Below, piece after piece: positions 10,082-20,978 of a stretch of 64,000 nt of DNA (position 1 is the first letter of the stretch; each line of letters starts with the position of its first letter). Location: contig NC_134534.1 of NCBI RefSeq assembly GCF_050624435.1, positions 68,905,501 through 68,969,500 of the forward strand. Direction: 5' to 3'. Below the pieces are notes generated by a model. The model had not been told where the DNA came from and did no database searches. It saw only the letters and a list, made by a program, of their open reading frames with translations. A program made the translations under genes and the position numbers. The DNA comes from Tenrec ecaudatus. Its lineage: Eukaryota > Chordata > Mammalia > Afrosoricida > Tenrecidae.

Positions 10082-10340
10082 GCATTAGGGGTTCAGTAGG
10101 AGAATTTCCCTCTTCCATGCTAGAGACCTGGGTTCAATTCCCAGCCATGCCTAGCCACCACCCATCGGTCAGTGGGGGCTTCTATGGTGCTATGACTCTG
10201 ATCAAGTTCCCTCAGAGCCTCGAGACTAGGAAGAGCAACTCATAGACTCTTCTAAACAACTGGCCATGGAAAACTGCCATCACTTGGGGCTGTCTGTAAT
10301 TCTGATGATGTGAGGTCGCTGGGAGTCGGGACAGCAGCTC
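10082..10340 (+). repeat. AfroSINE with tRNA-like head
   Basis: The 5' head contains a pol III B-box-like GGTTCAATTCC after TTCCATGCTAGAGACCTG. The body includes GTCAGTGGGGGCTTCTATG and CTATGACTCTGATCAAG. The same subfamily occurs at 54268-54530. Confidence 0.75.
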
Positions 10341-11282
10341 ACAATAACACTGTTTAAGGCTCCGTCCGGCTTCTCATGGGGCACTTGGTTCCTGGAATGA
10401 AGCAAATGTTTGCTTTTATTCCTGGCGGGTCTCTTCTGCTAAGTGAAGGCAGAAGAGTATGTACCACTGATTCGGTTCCAATGGATAGAACCTCAGTAAT
10501 CTCTTTCTTCCTTTTGGCCCAAGGCCGAGAGAAGAGCCATAGGGGCCTCCCGATCTGGCTGCTTCCTAACCCGGACCCTCCTGGCTCTGTTTCTTAGGGC
10601 TGAGGGTACACAGCCTCTCCTCCTACCCTGGCTGTTTCTGACTGTGCTCCTCCTCCCCCGGGGAAGTTCTTCACTCTAGTTCTGGGACGGCTCTGTGAGT
10701 CTTACCGATGCTCTGACGCCTTTAATCAGAGCTGCACCATGGCGCGGGGAGTGGGGGTGGGAAGGAGGCCTTGACCTCACCCCTTAGAGGTTAGAGGGTC
10801 TGACCCAACGCAAAGCAACATGCATTTGGACTTAGTATTCATTTCAACAAAGAGGTGATGACTTCCCAAAGTGACATATAATCATTAACCTCCTAGTTGG
10901 ATTGGAAAATGGATCTCTCTTCGCAGGGCTGTGCTCAGCCACTTCATCACACTGTTGTCTTTGGGTAATTTCAATTAGAGATAGACTGTCCAGCAGAGTA
11001 TCACATCCCCATTAGTACGGTAGCTGGGCAGAGGACAGGGAGAGGTGAAGGAATCGTGTGAATCACGGTCTGTTTCCGGGAATATCTGGTTTGCACTGTC
11101 CATGTGGATTAGCTAGGCTGGTTGGTGACTCACCACGAGATGATGAGATGCCCTCTTTTGATAAGAAGAATAGGGCATTTTGGGATTTTGAACTCTATCG
11201 TCATTTGCCTGAGATACTGCTCCAGGGACCCCAGAATGTAAATCCCCAAGTGATTTGGCTTCCTCTTGTAGCCCTACATTAT
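10341..11282. other. Unassigned stretch
   Basis: No gene or repeat is recognised. It is moderately GC-rich around 10560-10760. Short open frames exist but have no recognisable product. Confidence 0.3.
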
Positions 11283-11360
11283 TTAAGGAGCCACTGAGTT
11301 GCTAACAGAAAGCCTGGTGGTTTAAGCCCACCCGTCCCTCTGAGGGAGAAAGACAAGGCC
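11283..11360 (+). repeat. AfroSINE, 5' fragment
   Basis: GTTGCTAACAGAAAGCCTGG...GAGAAAGACAAGGCCGTCTG is the front half of AfroSINE, truncated before the 3' body. Confidence 0.65.
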
Positions 11361-11797
11361 GTCTGCTTCAATAGCGATATCACAGGTCGACCCGAGTCTG
11401 CACGGATGCCATGTCAACAGATTTAAATGGCGGGTGGCACACTACTTCCAGAGCAACTGAACACTGAGCCTCAGTGGTCAGTTTTTGGGGATCCAGATGT
11501 TGCAACTCTTCCTGTGAACGCTGCAAGAGTTTGAAATCCAGCACTCCTCCAGCTTCACGACCCTTTGGGAGAGGCAGCAGGGGGAGAAGACGTCTCAGTC
11601 TATGCCAGTCTATTCTCTGACAACATTCAAGTCTTTTGCTCTGGTCTGTAGAGCCTGCAGGACAAAGCACTGGGGATAGGAAAATGTCAGTCGACGAACA
11701 CACGGTCTGCTGCCACTGGCAAGAAATTATGGAGATGAGCGGAAGATAGAGTTGACTTAAGAGAAGGGAGAGGTTCCTTCTGGCTCAAGTAGGCCGG
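11361..11797. other. Unassigned stretch
   Basis: No gene or repeat is recognised. A 107-codon open frame on the - strand has no recognisable domain and atypical composition. Confidence 0.3.
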
Positions 11798-11804
11798 TGA
11801 GTAT

Positions 11805-12585
11805 ATTTTTTAATAAATCATTTTATTGGAGGCTCGTACAGCTCTTATCACAATCCATATATTAATTGTCTCAAGCACATTTGTACATATGTTGCCATCA
11901 TCCTTTCTAAACGTTTTATTTCTACTTGAGCCCTTGGTATCAGCTCCTTTCCGCCCCCTTCTAACCCCCATGACCTCTTGATAAATTATAAAATATTATT
12001 TTCGTATTTTATACTGCGCTATCTCCTTTCATCCACATTTCTGTTGTTCATCCCCCCCCGCGGGGGAGGGTCAGTTATACATCAGTCATTGCGATGGTTC
12101 CCCGTTTGTCTCCCATGGTATCACTACTCCCATTATTGTTCCTGAGGGGTACCTGAGCATCTGTCCTGGATTCCGTGTGTCCATGCTCCTATCTGTACCA
12201 GTGTACATGCTCTCTGGTGTAGCCGGATTTGTAAGGTAGAACTGGGGTCATGATCAGCAGACAGGGAGGGAGGGGGGAGCATTAAAAACTAGAGGCATGT
12301 TGTGTGTTTCGTAGGTGCTATACTGCACCCCGGCTGGCTCATCCTTTCCTTATCACCCTTTTGTGAAGGGATGTCCAATTGTCCACAGATGGGCTTTGGG
12401 TCTCCACCCCCACCTGCCTCATTCACATCAATGTGATTGCTTGTTTTGGGTCTTCTGATCCCTGATACCTGATCCCATTGACACCTGCTGATCACACAGG
12501 CTGGTGTGCTTCTTTGAGGAGGGTTTTGCTGCATCCCCGCTAGATGGCTGCTTGTTTAACATCAAGCCTTTAAGGCGCCAGCTGA
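11805..12585 (-). mobile_element. Local L1, 3'UTR fragment
   Basis: Antisense L1 3'UTR, starting TTTTAATAAATCATTTTATT and ending after GTTTAACATCAAGCCTTTAA. A short TGAGTAT duplication at 11798-11804 and 12586-12592 probably marks the target site. Confidence 0.82.
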
Positions 12586-12827
12586 TGAGTATCTTGAACA
12601 TGTACATGTTTCCTGCAACATATAGACAGCCACAGCTGTGTATCTCCTAGATGCTCAATAAAGGCTCACAATTGAAAGAGACATGACAAACAATGCCATC
12701 AAAAAAAATAAAGTTGCTGATTTCTTATGAAACGGAAAGCATTTAAACGACAGGGTGATTATACAACTCCATTCAACAAATGCATCAAAGAAAAACAGAA
12801 AAGTTCCAGCAAACATTAGAAGCAATA

Positions 12828-13005
12828 AAACCAAACTCACTGCCATTGAGCTGATGCTGACTCATAGCAGTTCCACAGGCCTGGGGTGAGGTGCCCCCAT
12901 GGGCTTCTGAGACTAACATTTTATGGGAGTGGAAAGCCTCATTTTCATCCCTCGGAGTCATTGGTGGTTTCGAACTGCTGACCTTGTGGTTAGCAGCCCA
13001 AAGCA
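12828..13005 (-). repeat. AfroSINE
   Basis: Near full length and antisense: CTCACTGCCATTGAGCTGAT, GACTCATAGCAGTTCC, TCGGAGTCATTGGTGG, GAACTGCTGACCTTGTGG, TTAGCAGCCCAA. Confidence 0.88.
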
Positions 13006-13036
13006 TAGTCTTTGCTTTTGCTTAGTGTAGTAGTAG

Positions 13037-13038
<2 letters not shown>

Positions 13039-13099
<61 letters not shown>
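13039..13099. repeat. (TA)n microsatellite
   Basis: About 30 uninterrupted TA dinucleotides lie between two antisense AfroSINE pieces. Confidence 0.95.
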
Positions 13100-13102
<3 letters not shown>

Positions 13103-13125
13103 GATATATCTCTTGCTTAGAGAAT

Positions 13126-13240
13126 AATAATAATTATCACTTCTATTGAGTTGATGCCGACTCATAGTGCCTTGTGGACAGGGTAGAACTTCCCTATGAG
13201 TTTCTGAGACTGCAACCATTCCCGGGAGTAGACAAGTAGT
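13126..13240 (-). repeat. AfroSINE, 3' part
   Basis: CTATTGAGTTGATGCCGACT, CATAGTGCCTTGTGGACAGG and TAGAACTTCCCTATGAG match the antisense 3' body of AfroSINE. Confidence 0.8.
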
Positions 13241-14060
13241 ACAAGAAAACTAAAACGATAAGGAACCATTTGGATAAGGTCATGGGTATTCTGTTAAGGT
13301 TTATGTCATTGCAGATGATGAAACGGGACTTAAATGCAATCAAGGGTATTGTGCATGTCGAAATGACTGCTTTGGTCAGAGAAAATGCTTTTGGCAGAAA
13401 GACAGAGGGGGAGATTTAACTCGGCAATGAAGTGTCAGCTAGGTTTCAACTGGGGCCTCCTGCCTGTGGCTGACTGCAGAGGGTGTTGAGAAGGAATCAG
13501 AGGAGACGGTTGGATTCCAGGGAAGACGGGATGCACTGCTTGGGGTCCACATGCAATGACAAGCCTTTAATAAAATGACCTGTGCCTTTGTGTGCTGCAA
13601 GTTCTGAATGCGCTTGTGTCCTATCATCAGACTGTGCGCGGGGAAGCAGGGTGTGGTGCTGCACGTCAGGGGAGGCCCATGGGCTCACGCGCGGGTTCCT
13701 GAGGAGGACACTGATGGTGCTGAGAGCCACGCCAACGTCAATGCCAGTGAAGAGTGACTGAAGCGCCCAAGGACACTTTGAATATGAACAGAATTAAGTG
13801 TTACTTGCTGCTTCAATGAATGAGTAGGATCTTGTCATATTGAAGAAACAGTTATGTGTAGTCTGAGGACAGAAGAAGCCCATTTCCACATAATGCAAAG
13901 AAAAAAATCTTTTAACAACTGAAGTCTCCCCACTCCCCACCAATGGAATGGTTCCCAGTGAAACTGCAAACCCCCTGCAGGTGCAGGTATTTTTAAAAGA
14001 CCCCAATTGCCTTTGAATGGACTTTAATTCATGAACACCCTAGATATTCATATAGAGTTT
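13241..14060. other. Unassigned stretch
   Basis: No gene or repeat is recognised. AATAAAATGACC near 13568 resembles a polyadenylation signal, but no A tail or duplication supports a retrocopy. Confidence 0.3.
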
Positions 14061-14062
14061 TA

Positions 14063-15160
14063 AAAAATCATTTTATTAGCAGTTCATACAACTCTTATCA
14101 CAATCCATACATACATCAATTGTGTAAAGCACATTTGTACATTCATTGCCCTCATCATTCTCAAAACATTTGCTTTCCACTTAAGCCCCTGGCATCAGGT
14201 CCTCATTTTTTCCCCTCCCTCCCTGCTTCCCCCTCCCTCATGAGTCCTTTATAGTTTATACATTATTATTTTGTCATATCCTGCCCTGTCCGGTGTCTCC
14301 TTTCACCCACTTTTCTGTTGTCCATCCCCCAGGGAGGAGGTTACATGTAGATCTTTGTAATCAGTTCCCCCTTTCCAACCCACCCTCCTTCTACCCTCCC
14401 AGTATTGCCACTCACATTACTGGTCCTGAAGGGATCATCTGTCCTGGATTCCCTGTGTTTCTGGTTCCTATCTGTACCAGTGTACATCCTCTGGTCTAGC
14501 CAGACTTGCAAGGTAGAATTGGGATCGTGATAGTGCGGCGGGAGGAAGCATTTAGGAACTAGAGGAAAGTTGTATTTTTTATCATTGCTACATCGCACCC
14601 TGTCTGGCTTGTCTGCATCCCGAGACCCCTCTGCAAGGGGATCTCCAGTGGCCTATAAATGGGCTTTGGGTCTCCACTCTGCACTGCCCCCCCCACATTC
14701 TCTATGATAAGATTTTTTTGTTCTGATGATGCCTGATACCTGATCCCTTCAACACCTCATGATCACATAGGCCGGTGTGCTTCTTCCATGTGGGCTTTGT
14801 TGCTTCTGAGCTAGATGGCCACTTGTTTCCCTTCTAACCTTTAAGACCCCAGATGCTTTATCTTTTGATAGCTGGGCACCATCAGCTTTCTTTGCCACAT
14901 TTTCTTATGCACTCCTTTGTCTTCAGCGATCATATCATGGAGGTGAGCACCCAATGATATGATTTTTTTGTTCTTTGATGCCTGATAACTGATCCCTTCA
15001 TCACCTCGTGATCACACAGGCTGGTGTGCTTCTTCCATGTGGACTTTGTTGCTTCTGAGCTAGATGGCAGCTTGTTTACCTTTAAAGCCTTTAAGACCCC
15101 AGATGCTATATCTTTTGATAGCCGGGCACCATCAGCTTTCTTCACCACATTTGCTTATTC
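14063..15160 (-). mobile_element. Local L1, 3'UTR fragment
   Basis: A roughly 1.1-kb antisense 3'UTR beginning TTTTAAAAAATCATTTTATT. Both copies of the internal 245-bp duplication are present (CATCAGCTTTCTTTGCCACA near 14880 and CATCAGCTTTCTTCACCACA near 15128). Confidence 0.85.
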
Positions 15161-15171
15161 ATCCTTATAGT

Positions 15172-15475
15172 TTTTATAGCCTTTTGGTTACCAGATCTTT
15201 CTTTGGTGGCATTGCTGTTTGGACTTGAACCTCCAGCCATTCAGTTGGCAGTGTAGTGCCTGCATTACCTACTGACTCCTTAAGCCAAAATTCATTGCCA
15301 TTAGCCGATAGGACAAAGTAGAACTACCTGTGGGTAGTAAATCTTAGAGTAAGGCTGTAAATCTTTCTGGGAACTGAAAATTTTATATATCTTTCCTTCG
15401 GAGTCGTTGGTGGGGTCTAACTAGCGACCTTGCAGTTAGCAGCCCAATGAGTAACCACCAAACCACTGGCATTAT
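15172..15475 (-). repeat. Two antisense AfroSINE pieces
   Basis: First piece (to about 15282): TTTTGGTTACCAGATCTTTC...GACTTGAACCTCCAGCCATT, a reversed SINE head. Second piece: TTCATTGCCATTAGCCGATA, CGGAGTCGTTGGTGGGGTCT, CGACCTTGCAGTTAGCAGCC, AGTAACCACCAAACCACTGG, nearly complete. Confidence 0.75.
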
Positions 15476-15734
15476 TGTTCCATTTGTAGACATGTCTCCT
15501 ATTTGACAGAACATTGAGCCGTGGAGGTGAATTTACTCCCAGACCCATTGTCTGGGAGGACCCTTTATAGATTAATCTGTTTTCCCACTTTCAACGCATA
15601 TTAAACATAAGCTATCAGTCAATATTATATTAATCAAAGTAAAATTTCATATAAAGTTTGAATTCTGTGTACATTTTATACTTTACACACATCCAGTCCA
15701 GAGGTCAAGCTTTCATTGGAAATGAAGTAACTGT

Positions 15735-15880
15735 GACCTTTTGGTAACCAGGTCTTTCTATGGAGGTACCTATAGGTGGACGTGAAGTTCCACCCTGAAG
15801 TCCAGTTAACAACCTTAGTGCATGCATAAACCATTTGAATCACCCAGGCACTCAAAACCCAAACTCACTGCCCCTGAGCT
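15735..15880 (-). repeat. AfroSINE fragment
   Basis: CTTTTGGTAACCAGGTCTTT...GTCCAGTTAACAACCTTAGT...CACCCAGGCAC is a diverged reversed SINE head. It is followed by CCAAACTCACTGCCCCTGAG, the start of another antisense copy. Confidence 0.6.
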
Positions 15881-15999
15881 GTCTTGATGAAAAGAAATGT
15901 TATTTTTAGGTGAAGGCAGAGGGAACTAGACTATAGTTCTTTTCTTCTTCCTCAGAATTACCAACAGGAGTTATGCATGATATGAAGCTCTAGTACAGT

Positions 16000-16165
16000 A
16001 GTGATTACTCATTGGGCTGCGATTCACATGGTCGGTAGTTCAAAACCACTAGCAGCTCCGAGGAAGAAAGACTGGCCTTTCTACTCTCTTAAACAGTTGC
16101 AGGCTCGGAAACCCACAGGGGGCGTGTGGGTCAGCGCTGGCTCATGGCAGTGAGTGAGTTTATTA
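16000..16165 (+). repeat. AfroSINE
   Basis: ATTGGGCTGCGATTCACATG, GGTAGTTCAAAACCACTAGC, GAAAGACTGGCCTTTCTACT, GCTCGGAAACCCACAGGGGG and a GCTGGCTCATGGCAGTGAGT end give a full sense-oriented copy. Confidence 0.82.
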
Positions 16166-17679
16166 TGTGGGATGGAGACCATAGTCCTCCCTGAAAGGCA
16201 AGGCAGGGTCCTCCTTCGAGACCAGTGCGCGGGTGCCACCTACAGGATCCGTGGAAAACAGACACAGCTTTGCTTTGCTTTTAAAGCTAGAGATTCTTGT
16301 AAGCCCAAAGATGCAAGGTGTTCTTTTAAGGACATCTGAAAATGGCTATTTTAATATTGATGAGGCGGTTAACTAGTAGTTTTGCTGAATAAAAATGTAG
16401 AGCCAGATCCACTAGAGGCCTCAGCGGAATGGAGAGGGCTGTGGGGCCTCTGGGCATCGGGATGTGGCTACCATTTTAGCAATAACCCTGCCCTCCTTCT
16501 CCAAAGGCTGCTGCTTGCCAAGACTTTGCTCTTGAATAATTTCCCCTTCAGCACATCATCTCGTTAGGAAGTGTCCCGCTGGAAAGGCAGCATGAAGAGA
16601 CTGGAACGACAGGCTTCACGTAGGTAAGTTTCCACCCAAATCTCGCCTGTGCTTTAACGCAGGACCACTGCCTTCATCTGCCAAGAGGGCGGAATAGCGT
16701 CTACTTGGCAAGAGGGTTAAAGGTACCTAGGTGAAACAACATCAGGTCTCTGGAGATGCGATCCAGAGTTACAGGGTGGAATGACTTCCATGGTTCAGTT
16801 AACCAGATTTTGATGTACAGACTATGGCAGTGAGCACATTTGTCTCATTTCCAGGGCGAGGACATTAAAATCATTCTCTACAGAAACTTGATTTATGCCT
16901 CTTTTAATCTCTATGGTGTCTGGCATCCAGAGGAGTTTATTCGGCGGCTGCCCAGTATACAGAAAGACCTCACGATGGGACATCTGGGGGAAGTTCTTAA
17001 TAAACTAGGTCTTATTGCTGGAAATGTTTACTTACTTTGGGGGTGATCTTTAGGGGTGATGGGTTAGGAAGGGTGGCTCAAACGAACATATTTCACCCCG
17101 TGTGAACACACCTTCACCAGGTTTCAACCCAGAATGTTGCCGCGCTTCCCTTCCCTACAGAAGCTCTGCGTAGGTAGCCAACTTGCGCTTGCTCTATCTT
17201 TTCCCTTAGGAAGCAGGGGATTTTGCTCTTTCCACTTGTACCCGAGTGCCCTCTGCTGGAAGTACTCAGAAGTAATTCTCAGAATCAAAGCCCACCTCGG
17301 TACTGCACCCATCCTCTGAGGGAGAAATGGCTCTCTTTTTCTGAGTGCGAAGGAAAGATGAGTTATTTCAACTCCTTCTTTCTTTTTCCTCATTGCTCTT
17401 TCCTCAACCCAAATGAGACTCTCTCCTTGCAGTGTTTCCTGCTCTGTGGGAGACATGCTTAATCTGTGCTGTGGTCGAACTGAGCTCAGGGTATGGCACT
17501 GGGCTGAAGGCTCTGGGCCTCTATTCAGGGTGAAGTGACATTGTTGAGCCCACTGGAGGCACCTGGGAACTTGACACTTACCACGTCCCCGTTGTGATGG
17601 CCCTGTGAAGAAGCGTGACAGTGGAACCCAGACTCGATGCACGGATGTCTATTTCCCTTGCCACAGAATCCACTTTAGC
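16166..17679. other. Unassigned stretch
   Basis: No recognised gene or repeat in about 1.5 kb. A 68-codon frame at 16840-17046 starts near a TTTCCAG|G acceptor-like site, but its product is not recognisable. A 172-codon open frame on the - strand (17124-17642) also matches nothing I know. Confidence 0.3.
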
Positions 17680-17728
17680 TCATGGCTACCTCACACGTGT
17701 CCAGATACACTGTGCTCCATAGAGTTTC
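17680..17728 (-). repeat. AfroSINE, left piece of a split copy
   Basis: TCATGGCTACCTCACACGTG...GTGCTCCATAGAGTTTC is the antisense 3' body. It continues at 25203 (TCCATGGATTTTCAATGGCT), so one SINE is split by the whole 17.7-25.2 kb nest. Confidence 0.7.
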
Positions 17729-18020
17729 TTTTTAAAAAATCATTTTATGAGGGGCTCATACAACTCTTATCACAATCCATACAAACATTAATTGTGTAAA
17801 GCACATTTGTACATTCATTGCCCTCATCATTCTCAAAATATCTGTTCTTCACCCAAGCCCCTGGCATCAGCTCCTCATTTTTACCACTCCCTGCTCACTC
17901 CTCCCTCACGAACACTTGATAATTTACAAATTATTATTTTGTCATATCTTTCAATGTCCGACATCTCCCTTCATCCACTTTTCTGTTGTCGGTCCCCCAG
18001 GGAGGAGGTTATATGTAGAT
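17729..18020 (-). mobile_element. Local L1, sense-of-insertion 3' piece of an inverted copy
   Basis: Antisense L1 tail of about 290 bases. With the + strand L1 piece at 24659-25202 it forms one L1 copy carrying a 5' inversion (twin-priming arrangement). Near-matching 13-bp duplications lie outside both pieces: TCCATAGAGTTTC at 17716-17728 and TCCATGGATTTTC at 25203-25215. The hAT transposon lies at the inversion junction. Confidence 0.75.
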
Positions 18021-19258
18021 TAAGGTGACCGGATTTTAACATTGGTAAAGCGGGACACCACTGACAAGGTGGTATGGGGGGGTGGTGTTCTTGATTAAAA
18101 ATTTGGTCTATACAGAGCAACAAAAATTTTCATAGAATACAAAAATAGTATGGTAATATATATTTTTTTAATTTCAAAAAAATTTCAACATAAGTACAAT
18201 TTACAAATATAATACATTAAATTATGTATAGTATTATTTTATCCTTTGGTATATTTTTCATTCAAGTGAATTTTTTTTAGTAGATTGCTGTCGTTGTTTA
18301 AAAGGTCATTAAATTTTCACAAGAATTTGTTAAATTATATTTCACACATAAAATGGCTTTCAAAGTCTCAGCACTTAATTGTGATTTTTCTGATGTCTAC
18401 ACTTTATTTACCATAGAAAAAAATGTGTTCAGTTGCAACATTAGTTCCTGGTAAGGACAGCGCATATTCCACAATTTTTAGTGCATTATTGTATGGAACA
18501 TGGTTTGCTTCAAAATGATGAAATATTTCTAACCATTTGTTCTCTACTGTGATTTTTGCCGATGCCCAAGATTTAATCTTTTCCTTATCAATATATATTT
18601 AAAATAATGATACCTCATTTAAAAGATCATTTTCAGAAATATTACTATAAGGTAAATATTGAGTAATATGATCGAATGATTTTTGCACATCATTCCAATT
18701 AAGTTCTTGTTTTAATGTAACCCAATGAAAATGTTCAATATCATTGTAATGTACCGTCCATTCTTCTAACTAATCTATGCAGTTACTATAGAACTTTTTA
18801 ACGTGATTCATGATATCTGCATGATTTATTGCACCTTGTTCTTCTAGCTGGCTTATACTATTACAGATAACGGAAAGAAATTATTTTCTAACTGCTCTTG
18901 ACACTGAAATTTTAAATTATTAACTTCATTTGCTACCTTCGATTATGGAAATTGTGTCACCTTCAATAAGTTTTATAGCATTTTTAAAAAGAGCTGCTTG
19001 ATTGTGTACAAACTCTAGCCAAATTTTTGAAGATTCTTTTTCAAAAAACTCTTCTAAAATTCTAGGACATTTATCCTGTGATAGAAAATAGGATTTCAAA
19101 GAATCATAAATTTTCAAAATTCTTTCGACAGCTGGCAAAAGAGCCAACCAGCATGTTTTACTGTATCCAAGTATTTTCTTATATTCAACTTCCGCAGTTT
19201 CACAAAATTCTTTAAGCATTTCAATGCACACAGTGTATATATAGAAATAAGAATATAT

Positions 19259-20827
19259 ATATTTTTCAATCATTTTATTGGGGGCTCGTACAACTCTTAT
19301 CACTATACATACATCCATGTATCGAGCACATTTGTACATTTGTTGCCATCATCTTTATCAAAACATTTGCTTTCTACTTGAGCCCTTGGTATCAGCTCCT
19401 GATTAAAAAAATCATTTTATTAGGGGCTCATACAACTCCTATCAAAATCCATACATACATCAATTGTGCAAAGCACATTTGTACGTTTGTTGCCCTCATC
19501 GTTCTCAAAACTTTTGCTCTCCACCCAAGCCTCTGGTATCAGCTTTGCATTAAAAAAAATCATTTTATTAGGGGCTCATACAACTCTTATCAAAATCCAT
19601 ACATACATCAATTGTGTAAAGCATATTTGTACATTTGTTGCCCTCATCATTCTCAAAACATCCACTTTCACCCAAGTCCCTGGCATCAGCTCCTCATTTT
19701 TACCCCTCCCTGCTCCCCCTCCCTCATGAACACTTGATAATTTACAAATTATTATTTTGTCATATCTTGCCCTGTCCGGCGTCTCCCTTCACCCACTTTT
19801 CTGTTGTCCGTCCCCTAGGGAGGAAATCACATGTAGATGCTTGTAATTGGTTCCCTTTCCAACCCACTCTCCCTCTACCCTCCCACCATTGCCAGTCACA
19901 CTGCTGGTCCTGAAGGGATCATCTGCCCTGGTTTCCCTGTGTTTCCAGTTCCCATCTGTACCAGTGTACATCCTCTGGTCTAGTCAGACTTGCAAGGTAG
20001 GATTCTGATCATGACAGTGGGCGGGGAGGGGGGGGCATTTACAAACTAGAGGAAAGTTGTATTTTTCATCATTGCTACATTACACCCTGACTGTCTCGTC
20101 TCCTTCCTGAGACCCTTCTGTAAGGGGATCTCCAATGGCCTACAAATGGGCTTTGGATCGCCACTCCGCATTGCCCCACTCATTCACTATGGTAACATTT
20201 TTTGTTCTGATGATGCCTGATACCTGATCCCTTGATACCTTGTGATCGCACAGGCCGGTGTGCTTCTTCCAGGTGGGCTATGTTGCTTCTGAGCTAGATG
20301 GCCACTTGTTTACCTTCAAGCCTTTAAGACCCCAGACGCTATATCTTTTGATAGCTGGTCACCACCAGCTTTCTTCGCCACATTTGCTTATGCACCCATT
20401 TGTCTTTAGCGGTCGTATCAGGGAGGTGAGCACAAAATGATATGGTTTTTTTTGTTGTTGTTGTTCTTTGATGCCTGTTAACGGATCCCTTCAGCACCTC
20501 GTGGTTACACAGACTGTTGTGCTTCTTCCATCTGAGCCAGATGGCCGCTTGTTTACATTCAAGCCTTTAAGACCCCAGACACTATCTATTTTGCTAGCCG
20601 GGCACCATCAGCTTTCTTCACCACATTTAGTTGTTCATGCACTTTGTCTTCAGTGGTCATGTCAGGAAGGTGAGCATCATAGAATGCCAATTTAATAGAA
20701 GAAAATGTTCTTGCATTGAGGGAGTACTTGAGTGGAGGCCCAATGTCCCTCTGCTACCTTAATACTACCCTTATAAATATATGCACATAGATCTATTTCC
20801 CCATCCTCATGTATAAATATATTTGGC
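19259..20827 (-). mobile_element. Local L1 insertion with three serial 3' ends
   Basis: Antisense L1 inside the hAT, flanked by a 13-bp duplication AATAAGAATATAT (19246-19258 and 20828-20840). The 3' terminus is present three times in a row: two 147-base units (19258-19404 and 19405-19551) precede the copy that continues to 20827. Each unit restarts with AAAAATCATTTTATT after GATT or CATT. Unit 1 (GGGGGCTCGTAC, TACTTGAGCCC) looks like a different subfamily from units 2 and 3. Confidence 0.85.
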
Positions 20828-20978
20828 AATAAGAATATATTTTAATAACAACATTTTCCACATCTAAGGCAACAAATCAGCAGCTGTTTGAATGGTGTCA
20901 TATGTTATGTGAGCTGTGCAACCAACACCAATAAGGCTTGATTACGATTTTTGTTTAATTTATAAAAATATTATTTGT

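Noticed and set aside
10120-10150. B-box-like GGTTCAATTCC considered as a tRNA gene
   Set aside because: No cloverleaf can be drawn and the flanks are AfroSINE body, so it is a SINE promoter relic.
13021-13099. (TA)n tract considered as a CRISPR, origin or regulatory array
   Set aside because: A plain dinucleotide microsatellite beside a SINE. Nothing in the window is prokaryotic.
16840-17046. 68-codon frame after an acceptor-like TTTCCAG
   Set aside because: Weak pyrimidine tract, no donor-linked partner exon and no recognisable protein.
17124-17642. 172-codon open frame on the - strand
   Set aside because: Longest frame outside repeats, but no similarity I can recognise and no start, splice or polyadenylation context. 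It is kept as unassigned.
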